The notes beneath the pieces are model-generated. The model made no database searches. It was not told where the DNA came from and was given only the letters and a program-made list of their open reading frames with translations. 64,000 nt of DNA from Mucilaginibacter jinjuensis (GTDB lineage Bacteria > Bacteroidota > Bacteroidia > Sphingobacteriales > Sphingobacteriaceae). The DNA lies in NCBI RefSeq assembly GCF_028596025.1, contig NZ_CP117167.1, positions 4,588,001 to 4,652,000 of the forward strand. The letters run 5' to 3'. This document shows positions 23,520 to 33,000 of this stretch, piece by piece. The stretch's first letter is position 1, and each line of letters starts with the position of its first letter. The translations under genes and the position numbers were made by a program.

Positions 23520-24578
23520 TTAAAAAACGTATTCTAAGTTTTCGTAATACTCCTTCCTAAAATGGAACTCGCTTTTTTTACTCAATTTGGCAGCCTTATC
23601 AAAACCGATTTTGTTTTCACTCAGGCATTTGTATAGCATTTGAAAAAACTTTTTAGGTTCTTCCTCACCGGGATACATTCCTGAATCAACACCGAAATAA
23701 TCCGATTCCCGCCATCTGCAAAACTGATCTATACTAATGGCATCACTCGATCTCGCCCTAACCATTATGGCCATAATAGAAATACCGTACAGTTCTTTGA
23801 TATTCCGCAACTCGGCCATCGAAACCCGCGTTCTGCCCCTGCTGAAAGTCTGAATAACAATTTCTTCCGGTAATAATACCGCCCCTGCAAAGGTGTCGCA
23901 GATTCTTTCGATCATTTCTTCCGTAGTGTTTTCCCTGATGGCCAGTAAGAGGTGACCTACCTCGTGCAAAAGGGTAAATCTCATTCTCGGTATATCCTGT
24001 TGACGGGCGTTAATCATGATGACAGGTATCCTGTTATGGTTAACCCAGCCCGACAAGCCTTCAATGTTCACATTGAACAAAACCTTAAAAACCCGTATGC
24101 CCTTACGCTCCAACAGGTGCGCTATATTGTATATAGGCGCGTCGCCTAATTTCCATTTCTTCCGAAGCTCTTTAGCCGCCTTTAATGCGTCAGTAGGATT
24201 AGCGATCGTTTGATCCTTAATCGGATTATCAAACAACACCTGCTCGCCTGAAATTTCTTCCAGTTCCAGGTAATCCTTAATGTAAGCACTGGCAAAGTCT
24301 TTAATTACCTGATTTTCCAAATCGCTTAAATGGCTGCCCTGTCGGTAATAAACACTGTTCAGTTGTATCTCAACGTCCTTATCTTCATAAAAATCGCCGA
24401 GGTCAACGTTTAATGCCTTGGCAAGCCTGATGAGTATATGGCTTTCAGGATGCCGGATACCATTTTCATAATGTGATATAGCCTGTTTCGAAATCTCGGC
24501 CATATCGGCTAATTCCTGCATCGTGAGGTTTTTCCATCTACGGATGCGGTTCAAGTTCGTTGCTATTGTATTTTCCAT
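23520..24578 (-). CDS. XRE regulator fused to ImmA/IrrE metallopeptidase
   Basis: This 352-aa protein has an XRE HTH at about 8-64 (NLNRIRRWKNLTMQELADMAEISKQAISHYENG) and an ImmA/IrrE domain with HEVGH at 205-209 and the CDTFAGAVLLPEE third-ligand helix. The ATG at 24576-24578 is chosen because it gives the usual N-terminus (MENTIATNLNRIR) and lies behind a promoter; an in-frame start at 24608 would sit within the operator. It likely senses a signal, then stops repressing or cleaves a partner. It shares an operon with the PIN-like gene. Confidence 0.85.
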   Translation of the reverse strand: MENTIATNLNRIRRWKNLTMQELADMAEISKQAISHYENGIRHPESHILIRLAKALNVDLGDFYEDKDVEIQLNSVYYRQGSHLSDLENQVIKDFASAYIKDYLELEEISGEQVLFDNPIKDQTIANPTDALKAAKELRKKWKLGDAPIYNIAHLLERKGIRVFKVLFNVNIEGLSGWVNHNRIPVIMINARQQDIPRMRFTLLHEVGHLLLAIRENTTEEMIERICDTFAGAVLLPEEIVIQTFSRGRTRVSMAELRNIKELYGISIMAIMVRARSSDAISIDQFCRWRESDYFGVDSGMYPGEEEPKKFFQMLYKCLSENKIGFDKAAKLSKKSEFHFRKEYYENLEYVF

Positions 24579-24591
24579 GTTTAATTTTACC

Positions 24592-24631
24592 TGTATACAA
24601 ATATACAATTTTTATTTTAGTGTATACAAAT
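24592..24631 (-). promoter_or_regulatory. Promoter and duplicated operator of XRE-ImmA operon
   Basis: On the minus strand TATATTTG (24605-24598) is the -7 box. TGTATACAAAT occurs twice, at 24592-24602 and 24621-24631: the first covers the -7 box and the second supplies a TTTG near -33 (spacer 21 bp). Two identical sites over both promoter elements fit autorepression. Confidence 0.6.
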
Positions 24632-24673
24632 TTATTTAAGTAATTGTTTGTATTTAAGTGTAAAAAGAAAGTT

Positions 24674-24771
24674 TGCGGAGAATAACATTTTTATAATCCG
24701 CAAATTTGCGGATTATAATTTGAAATGCGGAGAATAATGGCTACATTTACCGCATAATTGCGGAGAATATG
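24674..24771 (+). promoter_or_regulatory. Fic operator: three direct repeats plus a 28-bp palindrome
   Basis: TGCGGAGAATA occurs at 24674-24684, 24726-24736 and 24759-24769, the last overlapping the Fic start codon. Between the first two lies a perfect 14+14-bp palindrome (24691-24718) centred on CCGCAAATTTGCGG. All share TTGCGGA, so one protein may bind every site. Confidence 0.65.
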
Positions 24772-25869
24772 TATATACATCAGTTAAAGGGATGGCCAAA
24801 TTTTACCTGGAACACGGAAGCTTTGCTGACGCGGCTTGGAGAAGTACGCCACAGGCAGGGGCGTATACTAGGCCTAATGAGTTCTGCTGGTTTTAAATTG
24901 CGGGAAACAGCAGTGCTGGATACCCTTACACTAGATGTAACCAAATCCAGCGAGATAGAAGGAGAAAAATTAAATACCGAACAGGTACGCTCATCCATAG
25001 CACGCAGATTAGGGATAGAACTAGCCGGAGCTGTCCCCGCAGACCGTAGTGTAGAAGGCGTTGTGGAAATGATGCTGGATGCAACGCAACGTTATACAGA
25101 TGAACTTACAGCCGACCGCCTGTACGACTGGCATGCTGCCTTATTTCCAACCGGTAGAAGCGGAATGCATAAAATAACGGTTGCCGCGTGGCGCACGCCG
25201 GAAGCCGGGCCGATGCAGGTCGTTTCGGGCGCAATGGGTAAGGAAAAAGTACATTTTGAAGCACCCGAAGCGGAACGCCTGGGTGCTGAAATGGAAACAT
25301 TTTTAAAATGGTTCAATTCGGAACCAATGACTGATATGGTGCTAAAAGCGGCAGTAGCGCATTTATGGTTTGTAACCGTACACCCCTTTGATGATGGTAA
25401 TGGCCGTATAACGAGAGCAATAACGGATATGCAGCTTGCCCGCGCCGACGGCACACCACAACGTTTTTATAGTATGTCTGCGCAAATACTTCGTGAAAAA
25501 ACGGCCTATTACGATATACTGGAACAAACCCAAAAAGGAGGGCTGGATATAACGACCTGGCTAAGTTGGTTCCTGGATTGTTTGTTTCATGCGATGGATC
25601 ATACGGAAAAAACTTTGGCCACCGTCGTAAACAGGACTAAATTTTGGGAACGCAATCGTGATACCGCGCTCAATAGCCGGCAACAGTATATGATCACCAC
25701 TTTACTGGATGATTTCTTTGGAAGCCTGACCAGTACCAAATGGGCAAAAATGACAAAAAGCTCGCCTGATACGGCTTTAAGGGACATACAAGACCTTATT
25801 GAAAAAGGCATACTGGAAAAAGAACCCGGAGGTGGCAGGAATACGACTTACCATTTGGTTACATCCTAA
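24769..25869 (+). CDS. Fic-family AMP transferase with winged-helix tail
   Basis: This 366-aa protein has the Fic catalytic motif HPFDDGNGRITR at 205-216 and an N-terminal inhibitory motif SSEIEG at 60-65 (S-x3-E-G), typical of self-inhibited class II Fic enzymes. These transfer AMP to target proteins. The last 65 residues (SPDTALRDIQDLIEKGILEKEPGGGRNTTYHL) form a winged helix-turn-helix, so the protein could bind its own operator. It stands alone between two divergent/convergent units with no antitoxin gene. Confidence 0.9.
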   Translation: MYIHQLKGWPNFTWNTEALLTRLGEVRHRQGRILGLMSSAGFKLRETAVLDTLTLDVTKSSEIEGEKLNTEQVRSSIARRLGIELAGAVPADRSVEGVVEMMLDATQRYTDELTADRLYDWHAALFPTGRSGMHKITVAAWRTPEAGPMQVVSGAMGKEKVHFEAPEAERLGAEMETFLKWFNSEPMTDMVLKAAVAHLWFVTVHPFDDGNGRITRAITDMQLARADGTPQRFYSMSAQILREKTAYYDILEQTQKGGLDITTWLSWFLDCLFHAMDHTEKTLATVVNRTKFWERNRDTALNSRQQYMITTLLDDFFGSLTSTKWAKMTKSSPDTALRDIQDLIEKGILEKEPGGGRNTTYHLVTS

Positions 25870-26432
25870 TAAAAATATTAGGTTTAGGGCTACTTGCCAC
25901 TATGAAATCAGTTTCATGCAATTTGCGATTCAGATGTTAGCCGAGTTGGTAGCCCACTCAAAAAAGTCGATTACCTTTTGATTTCTAAAATTATCAATCC
26001 ATTGACAATAAAGCATATGCAGGATAATTGACTCACTCGTCCAAAAAGAAATTGAACCTATTATTATTCATAATACAAACCGGAAGTTTGTAGTTACCGC
26101 AAAGCTTAAATAAACCTATTAGCCCCCGCGTGAAAATTTTTAAAATTCATGTACCTGGTTCATATGTAATATTGTAGAATCAGTAAGAAAGAACAGATAA
26201 AACCTGAACTTCTTTTGCAAATTGGTTCGAATTTAGTCGCGTTGGGGCTGCCCAAATTAGTTGTGTCAAACAGCCCCGACAGGACTAAACTCGAACTATT
26301 TTATTGCGTTTTTTTTTATTTCCTATGCGTCTATCAATAACAGCTTTCTGAACTCGAAAATAGCCTAAAAAATAAATCATGATAACAGCCTCAACTTTAA
26401 GCTATTATATGAATTTTGGAAATACTCGTTGG
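25870..26432. other. Gene-free stretch between Fic and HNH genes
   Basis: No supported coding frame. The main structure is a long imperfect hairpin at 26225-26296. The rest is AT-rich with no clear promoter. Confidence 0.5.
26225..26296. repeat. Imperfect 26-bp hairpin with tRNA-3'-like arms
   Basis: GTTCGAATTTAGTCGCGTTG... (26225-26250) pairs with 26271-26296 with about four mismatches around a 20-nt loop. Both arms, read outward to inward, look like a T-arm followed by GGGGCTG, as at a tRNA 3' end. Confidence 0.55.
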
Positions 26433-27401
26433 TTATTTCTTTTCGATCAGTCCTACATCAATACTGATATCGCGGACGAACTTGGCTAAGGGTCTTTGAT
26501 GAATTTCTTCTTCTGCGGTGTAATTGCCGGTGATGAGGCGGTCAATATTTTCGGCCTTCATGTAGTTCTGAAAACTATTTAACAAGGTCCGCTTGTAGTC
26601 GGAGGTATAAACCTCGGCCTTTAAGATCAATTCGCTGGCTACGTCCTTATACTCTTTATAAATACCTTCCAGTTCAAAAAGAGTGGCGTAGTCGGAGTAA
26701 TCGGCGGGTAAGGCTTTATTGCCGCTATCCAAACATATTTTTACATCCTGAAGGTCGCGGCTGTTCAGGTATTTGCCCTTGCTGCCTTTTTCAAGGTAAA
26801 ATTTAAAATTTGAGGTGGCAGGTTGGTCTACGTATAGTGAGAAATCGATCTTTTTGGTTCCTTTCACATTATTGCAACTGCTGCAGACTGGATAGAGGTT
26901 GAATAAAGAGATGCTGAAACAGGGATAAGCTTTTTTCGCCAGATAGTGGTCGACCTGGAACTTGGCCTGAAGCCGCGTTTCATCGGTGTCCTTTTCTTTT
27001 TTCCGGGTGATGGTCAAAGCGGATTGGGCATTGCAGTAAACACAGGCCTTGATTCCGATCCGTCCAAAATAGGCTGGGTAGAATACGCTCCGTCGGTGGC
27101 TGTAACGAAGTTTGGTAAGAATCTGTTTCCGGAAAGTTTCATAGACATCGGATTCCATATCATCAGCATGGATGATCCGGTCAAACTCAGCCTGCATCTT
27201 GAGTAGATCTTTAGGCTCCGCGGTAATGATCTTCGCTGCCTTGGTTTTAAGGAGCCGGGCGTATCTCAGCTGACGGTTATCCGTAAGTGGTGTATCGATC
27301 AATTCCTGCAACCGATTTTCAATGTCTGTTTGCTGCGTTTTAATGTCTTTGCTGAAATGGCTGATCACTTGTTTGACAGCGTTGATAGCGATAGCTCTCA
27401 T
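26433..27401 (-). CDS. ptuB: HNH endonuclease, Septu PtuB-like
   Basis: This 322-aa protein has an HNH/zinc motif: ACVYCNAQSA, FQVDHYLAK, NLYPVCSSCNN (two CxxC knuckles around the DH). The flanking helices are not recognised. The ATG overlaps the stop of the ATPase gene by 4 bp. An ATPase plus HNH pair of these sizes matches the two-gene Septu anti-phage system, in which the PtuA ATPase controls the PtuB nuclease. No reverse transcriptase or retron RNA is present nearby. Confidence 0.78.
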   Translation of the reverse strand: MRAIAINAVKQVISHFSKDIKTQQTDIENRLQELIDTPLTDNRQLRYARLLKTKAAKIITAEPKDLLKMQAEFDRIIHADDMESDVYETFRKQILTKLRYSHRRSVFYPAYFGRIGIKACVYCNAQSALTITRKKEKDTDETRLQAKFQVDHYLAKKAYPCFSISLFNLYPVCSSCNNVKGTKKIDFSLYVDQPATSNFKFYLEKGSKGKYLNSRDLQDVKICLDSGNKALPADYSDYATLFELEGIYKEYKDVASELILKAEVYTSDYKRTLLNSFQNYMKAENIDRLITGNYTAEEEIHQRPLAKFVRDISIDVGLIEKK

Positions 27402-29356
27402 GGTTGCGATTGGCTTTGTTTGGCGGCTTTTAAGCCCTGCAGGCGCTTGATCTCGCGGTCGATCTCACTAACTGTTGGCAGGAACTTATCAGTAAATAGT
27501 TCGTTGAGACTGCGTTTGATGAGCGGCTCGCCGATCATATCTATCACGCTGCGTACTTTCAGTTCGTCCCATTCAATCTCCAGTTCCGGTTTTTTCTGAG
27601 ATTTTCTGTCATCCGGTGATAAATAATAAAACGCCGAGGTGATAACTTGCCGGGCATATTCGCCCATAAATCCATTTTCGTCCAGGAAAAAACTGTTGGC
27701 AAGCAAGTCATGGATATTGCCGCCAAAGGTTTCAGCGACCTGAGCAAGTTGTTCGGTCTTGTATTGTTTGGCTTTAAGGTAAAGAATATGGTTATTGGGA
27801 ATATCGGACAGGATAAAAGGCGAATGGGTCACAAAAAGAAAATTGATGGCTTTGATATCATTTAACTTTGCGGCGCGAATATTATCGAACATGTCTTTGA
27901 TAAAACGACGCTGCAGTTCGGGGTGATAGTAAAGTTCTACTTCGTCGAAAATGATGTTAATATTTTGATACTTGACCAGTTTTTCTGCACGAGGTATGTT
28001 CGTGGTGTCGACTTTCACTGAGTTAAGATTTTTAAGGTGATAGATCAGGGACGACAACGCGTATATCTTTTGCTTTTCGCCGGAACTCAACAAGTTGAAG
28101 CGGTCATGCTTATTATGAAACTCGATATCGACTTTGAAAAATGAAGGTGGTATAAGTTCGATGATAGGTAAGCCCGCTTCTTTTTCGCGCGCCGCCTTAA
28201 TACGTTGTATCAACCCGAAAACGCTGCGCGCAAACCCTTTTTTTAATTTGGGAAGTGTCGTTAGGTACAAAAAGTGGATGGCCTGCTTGATCTTGTACGC
28301 AACGTGGCTGAGATCACCTTTGAGTTTAGCAACAAACGGACGCAACTGGTCGCTCTCAGGATTCATAAAATCCCGGAAGCGCCAGTAAGGTTTGTATTTC
28401 CGGGAAATGCTTTCCAGTTTTAACAGGATATATTTTTTGGCAAATTCCTCCAGTTCGCCATTGCCGAGTTCTATTTTTTTACCTGAAAAAAAATGATCAA
28501 TAATAGCCCGGTCCGTATCAGGCCAGTACGTTTCGTAATGTTCTAAAAGCTCCTTTCGTTTTTCTTCCTCGGGTTTATAACCTAGTTTATCTTCATCTAA
28601 TTCAAAAATCAGTCTTTCCGGTATTTTTTGTTCGGAATTGAACCAGAGTGCATAATCCTTTCCCTCCATGATATTGGCCAACAGCCGGGAACGGACCAGG
28701 TAAGTCTCCGTATTGATGTCGATATTGCCTTCTTTGCGGAAAGGGTTCAGCACTATCGGAGTTTGATATGCGTCGTTTTTATGAAATATCGCTTTTATCC
28801 AATGACCCAGGTCTCGACTATTCAGGGAATATTGAGAATAATTGATTACGATGCAATAGAAAAGGGCGCTTAATTGATTAAGGTTGCGGATGCCTCGGCT
28901 TTTTTTAAAACCTATGCCATTGCTGTTAAACTCGTTTAATAATAGCTGGCTGCCCACTGAGCGGATGCGATAGTGGGTACCGTTCAATTGATAATAAATG
29001 TCAGCAAACACATCTGGTTCTTTCAAATATGGCTCACCTTCTTCATCTCCTTCTTCAATAAAATCCAGTCGATGGGCGATATTGTAGAGTATGGCGTAAA
29101 ACAGTTCTACGAGACTACTTTTTCCGGAACCATTCTTCCCCACGATGGCACTGAGTTCGACTTTAATGTGGCCAATATCGAATATGGCAGGTACGGTGGT
29201 TTGCGGTAAGGTGATCTTTTCCTGTGTTTTCGTGTGTGGCGAAATTTTATAACCTTGATATAAATAATAAACCTCGCCAGGATTAAGGACCCTAAGAAAT
29301 TTGGGGGCGCAATGCAATAGCGGTTTAATGGCGATCAGTTTCAGACCTTGTTCCAT
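27398..29356 (-). CDS. ptuA: AAA ATPase, Septu PtuA-like
   Basis: This 652-aa SMC/ABC-like ATPase has Walker A AIVGKNGSGKSS near the N-terminus. NLLSSGEKQKIYALSSLIYHL is the signature motif, INIIFDEVELYYHPELQRRF holds Walker B with the D-loop region, and NFLFVTHSPFILSDIPNN is the switch-His motif. This is the OLD/PtuA type rather than a transporter. It would sense phage infection and gate the HNH partner, with which it is translationally coupled. Confidence 0.8.
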   Translation of the reverse strand: MEQGLKLIAIKPLLHCAPKFLRVLNPGEVYYLYQGYKISPHTKTQEKITLPQTTVPAIFDIGHIKVELSAIVGKNGSGKSSLVELFYAILYNIAHRLDFIEEGDEEGEPYLKEPDVFADIYYQLNGTHYRIRSVGSQLLLNEFNSNGIGFKKSRGIRNLNQLSALFYCIVINYSQYSLNSRDLGHWIKAIFHKNDAYQTPIVLNPFRKEGNIDINTETYLVRSRLLANIMEGKDYALWFNSEQKIPERLIFELDEDKLGYKPEEEKRKELLEHYETYWPDTDRAIIDHFFSGKKIELGNGELEEFAKKYILLKLESISRKYKPYWRFRDFMNPESDQLRPFVAKLKGDLSHVAYKIKQAIHFLYLTTLPKLKKGFARSVFGLIQRIKAAREKEAGLPIIELIPPSFFKVDIEFHNKHDRFNLLSSGEKQKIYALSSLIYHLKNLNSVKVDTTNIPRAEKLVKYQNINIIFDEVELYYHPELQRRFIKDMFDNIRAAKLNDIKAINFLFVTHSPFILSDIPNNHILYLKAKQYKTEQLAQVAETFGGNIHDLLANSFFLDENGFMGEYARQVITSAFYYLSPDDRKSQKKPELEIEWDELKVRSVIDMIGEPLIKRSLNELFTDKFLPTVSEIDREIKRLQGLKAAKQSQSQP

Positions 29357-29640
29357 GTATGATTAATCGTTAATAAAGTTTTAGTCGATAGCGAATGTAA
29401 TTATAATCTACCAAATACATGATTAAAGCAGTTGAACACCATAAACGCGGTTTTGACATGTCGCAGTTTATAAAATATTACCGGATAATTGATTTAACTG
29501 TTAGAGCATCGGGAGGATATCAGTGATTTTGCGCAAAATCTTTTGCCTATGCCTTCAATAAAACAATCTTTTGATGAATGACCAGGATTGTTTGTGCATA
29601 ATGATTTTTAGATTTGCGGAAGGACAAGGGTACTGGCAGA
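29357..29640. other. Gene-free stretch upstream of Septu-like operon
   Basis: No gene is supported. CAAATACA at about 29413 would give TGTATTTG on the minus strand, one base off the -7 consensus and 60 bp upstream of the ATPase start. This is a weak promoter candidate. Confidence 0.3.
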
Positions 29641-29979
29641 GGTAATTCACACGCTCAGCGCCATAAATGGGGATTGCTATATAAAAATGCACATATGACC
29701 AGCACTTTGCGCAAAGAATACGGTCGCGAGGCTGCTGATGTGGTATTAAACATTGTCGACGATATGGAGGTCGGCCAACTAGCGGGGAATACCGCTAAGA
29801 TGGTGTCAGAAAAGATTGGCCAGATCATGCAGGACAGGGAAAGCCTGTCCACTAACCTCGGCGACACATCCATCAGCCGTTCCAAGCAACTGGAGGCCGC
29901 CGTACCGGCCTCCAGTTGGCAATGTTTAAAATCGACAATACATCCTTCAAACCCAAACCGTGTCTTAAGATTTCACTGA
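29641..29979 (+). pseudogene. Fragment of mobilization coupling protein (MobC/TraG-like)
   Basis: The peptide STLRKEYGREAADVVLNI followed by GQLAGNTAKMVSEKIGQIMQ and DTSISRSKQLEAAVPAS (about 29700-29916) matches the C-terminal half of the Bacteroidota MobC/TraG-type coupling ATPase, which brings relaxosome DNA to the secretion channel. The ATPase core is missing, and after PAS the reading degenerates to a stop at 29979. This is a decayed remnant 13 kb away from the relaxase and in opposite orientation, evidence for rearrangement of the mobilization module by cargo insertion. Confidence 0.65.
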
Positions 29980-30029
29980 AGTTTTTCCCAGCCCAGGAAG
30001 AGTCGGAAAAGATCACTTGATTGATTTAA

Positions 30030-33000
30030 TCATGGTTCAGTTTTGAAATATTTAAAGTTATAGGCGGTAGGAATGATCTCGAAATTGGTCCCTTCGATTT
30101 TTGTCAGCTTTTCTTTTATATCAAAGATTGGGTTCCCGAGAAAAATCATTTCCTCCGGAGTCACCCGGACGATCATGTAATTATTGTTTCCCATCGCTTC
30201 GTTGACTTCGCTGCCCGATAAGGTAAAATCACCCTTTCTGGCGTTCGTGGTCGACTTAACTTCGATCACCATTGCCCGACCGTCATACCAGGCGAACAAA
30301 TCCGCAAAGGCGTACTTATCATGGAGAGTTACATAATAAAAAGGGATCAGCGCTTTAGTAAGGGCCTGATCGTCGTCGACACAATGTAGGCAGTTATTGT
30401 AGATGTCCCGCTTCTTTTTAATCGTGGCATCATCCTTTTTCGACTTTTCAAGGATCAGTTCGTAAACCTTCTTCAACGCCTTCTTTCGTTCAAGCACGGT
30501 CTTTAACAACAGGTGGCGGATCATCACCAGAAGAACGTCGACCTCGCCGCTGGCCCCCGTTTCTTCGCTACCTTGTCCGGGAAGATCTTTCCCCTGATAA
30601 ATCACCTTTCTCATCTTAATATCTACTTGCACTACGGTATTTTCCCCAGTGTGGAAAAGCGTCTGCGTTCGTTCCGGAGTGCCCGGAAAGCTCTTGAAGA
30701 TCCGCTCGACTGCCGATTCTATACCGACCTGCTCCTTAGTTTCGCGGAGGCGCTCACCTTCCGATCCATTGACAAATGCTCCCGGATAGCTGACTCTCAT
30801 CTCACCTTCCAGTCTGTCCAGCGGGTCATCGATTCCGAGTTTGCCGATCAGTGCCTTGACCCGCTTAGCGAACGAATCCGCCACATCTCCCGGGTGTGCA
30901 TCGATAATCAGCTTGAGCCTTGCGATGCGTTCATCGTACATATTATAGTCGATGTCCAATGCGAAATAGAAGAAAACACCATTATCGAAGGTCTCCTTGA
31001 TCCCATCTATAATCTGAATCAAACGACCGAGATCACCCTTCTCGTAAATGGCCAGCAGGAGTTGGCTTCTGTGTTGCATATTGTACCGGTACCACGCCGG
31101 GTCGTTATTGGGCCGGCTTATTCCAGCGGTGGACATGATCTTCCTTACAAACCTAGCAAATCGATCGGAATAATTGGTAATCCATTTTTTTTGAAATACT
31201 TCGTAATCGGCCCTATACTTTCCATATAGTACTTCGAGGGAGCTATCGCTTCTATGGAAGATAATCAATTCGACGGCACCTGCATATTGATGGCTAGTAA
31301 GCAGACCTTTGGCGATCGCCTGCGCCGCGCCACTTTTCTGAAGGTCCCTGAGCATATAGACTGTTGTTTTATCCGCGTCGAATTCTCGAACGTCCGGAAC
31401 AGGCTCTTCGAAGTAATCCGAATGAATTTCCCGTTTGAGACATGAAGCCTCGATAAATCTGGTACAGGCCAGTTTTGCCGATAACTGAACAATCAATTCC
31501 GGGCTTTCAAAATAATCCAGATTTGTTAGCCTTAAAATCGAGATCTCTTTCAATAAATAAAACATCCTCTTTTCAAGCAAGGTTCTGAAGTAAGCCGTTT
31601 TATCGACCGGATCGGCGACGTGGAGCCTGCCCTCCCTGAAGATGATTATCGTCCCATTCAGATTGTCATCTTTAGGATTAATGATCCGACTTACATAAAA
31701 GCAGAGCACCGGGATATCGCGCTGAATGGCGAGTCTATAATCATCCTCGCTCGTCACGATGAAAACCGGCGTTCCCGCATTGACGAATTTCAGTTCGCCG
31801 CGTTCGGAGACAAGGCATATTTTAAGTTTTTTAAGGAAGGGCCGAAAAACCTGCTGATAGAACCTGACCATATCGTTTTTCTTCACAGCCATATTTTTAC
31901 GGCATACCGCCAGCAGCATATCAAGATAGATTTTCGGAAAAGAATCATAATTCCTGACAAGCAACGGAATACCTTCTTCCTTGAATTCGTAGGTCTTCAT
32001 TTCAGTTAAAAATGAATACTGGTTGTTGATCACGGCCGGGTGTACTTCCTTTTTTCGGTAGATGATCCTGGCATGCCTGACGATATTCGCATACACCAGT
32101 TGATCATCTTTTCCACCCGGCCGTACCGAGATCGCCGGGATATAATCAAGGCCTTTCATCAATCTGTCGCTGATGGGCTTGTCGACGAAACGGTATTCCC
32201 GATTAAAGGAGACGCCGAGATACTTAAGAAAAGTATCGACATGCACGCCCTCCGGCATTTCCGGAAGAAACTTAAGGTCGATTTCGTCATTGGCGCATAG
32301 TTGCGCCGGTTTGTAAACCTTCGATGTTGTCCTCAGAAATATGGTCGACAGTGCGAAATTCGCCAGGTCGGCAACGCTGTTATTGTCGCCTCTGGAATTG
32401 ACGTAGCCTGAATAGCGGTGGGTCGAGACGATCGTTTCCGTATTCCTGCCCATCATCGAAGCGATACTGCTTAATAGCAATCGCTGTTCATCGACGGTGT
32501 ACGCACTCTTTTTGTCCCTGAAATTGCCCGTTGGCGACACCTGGCGAAAATATTTAAGGATCTCGTTACGATCATTAAAATTTTTGATGCCGAGCCCTTT
32601 TTTCAGTTCTTCGTCAGGCACTTCGAACGAGGTCAGGTTTACGCCGATGAATGGCGGAACTTTGGCCAGATCGTTTCTGTTATCTCGAAAAATGATTTCG
32701 TCGGTAATCGACACGGGGCCTTCAGGCCCCTCGGGAATTACCTGGGCTTTTAGTCGGACAAGGTCTTTTGCTAGTTGTAATTTAAATTCGGTGGTGCGCT
32801 CCCTGTAGCCACCGTATCCCCTTGCAAAATTGTCCGTAAAACCTGCCACGTGATTAAAAAAACTGGTGTAAGCATCTTTGCCACCCTGAGGTGCGGAACG
32901 GAAAAACTTCAACGCAATATTGGCTAGCAGAGTGGATGCTATGGCATACCGGTTATTCCCAATATCCAGTATCCTGCGAACCGTGCGGAATGTATCTAGG

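Noticed and set aside
26433-29356. Retron with ATPase/HNH effectors
   Set aside because: No reverse transcriptase frame or msr-msd-like structured region is present next to the pair.
30513-31229. 238-aa plus-strand frame
   Set aside because: It is antisense to the 1408-aa gene, which has clear domains at both ends; no promoter or motif supports it.
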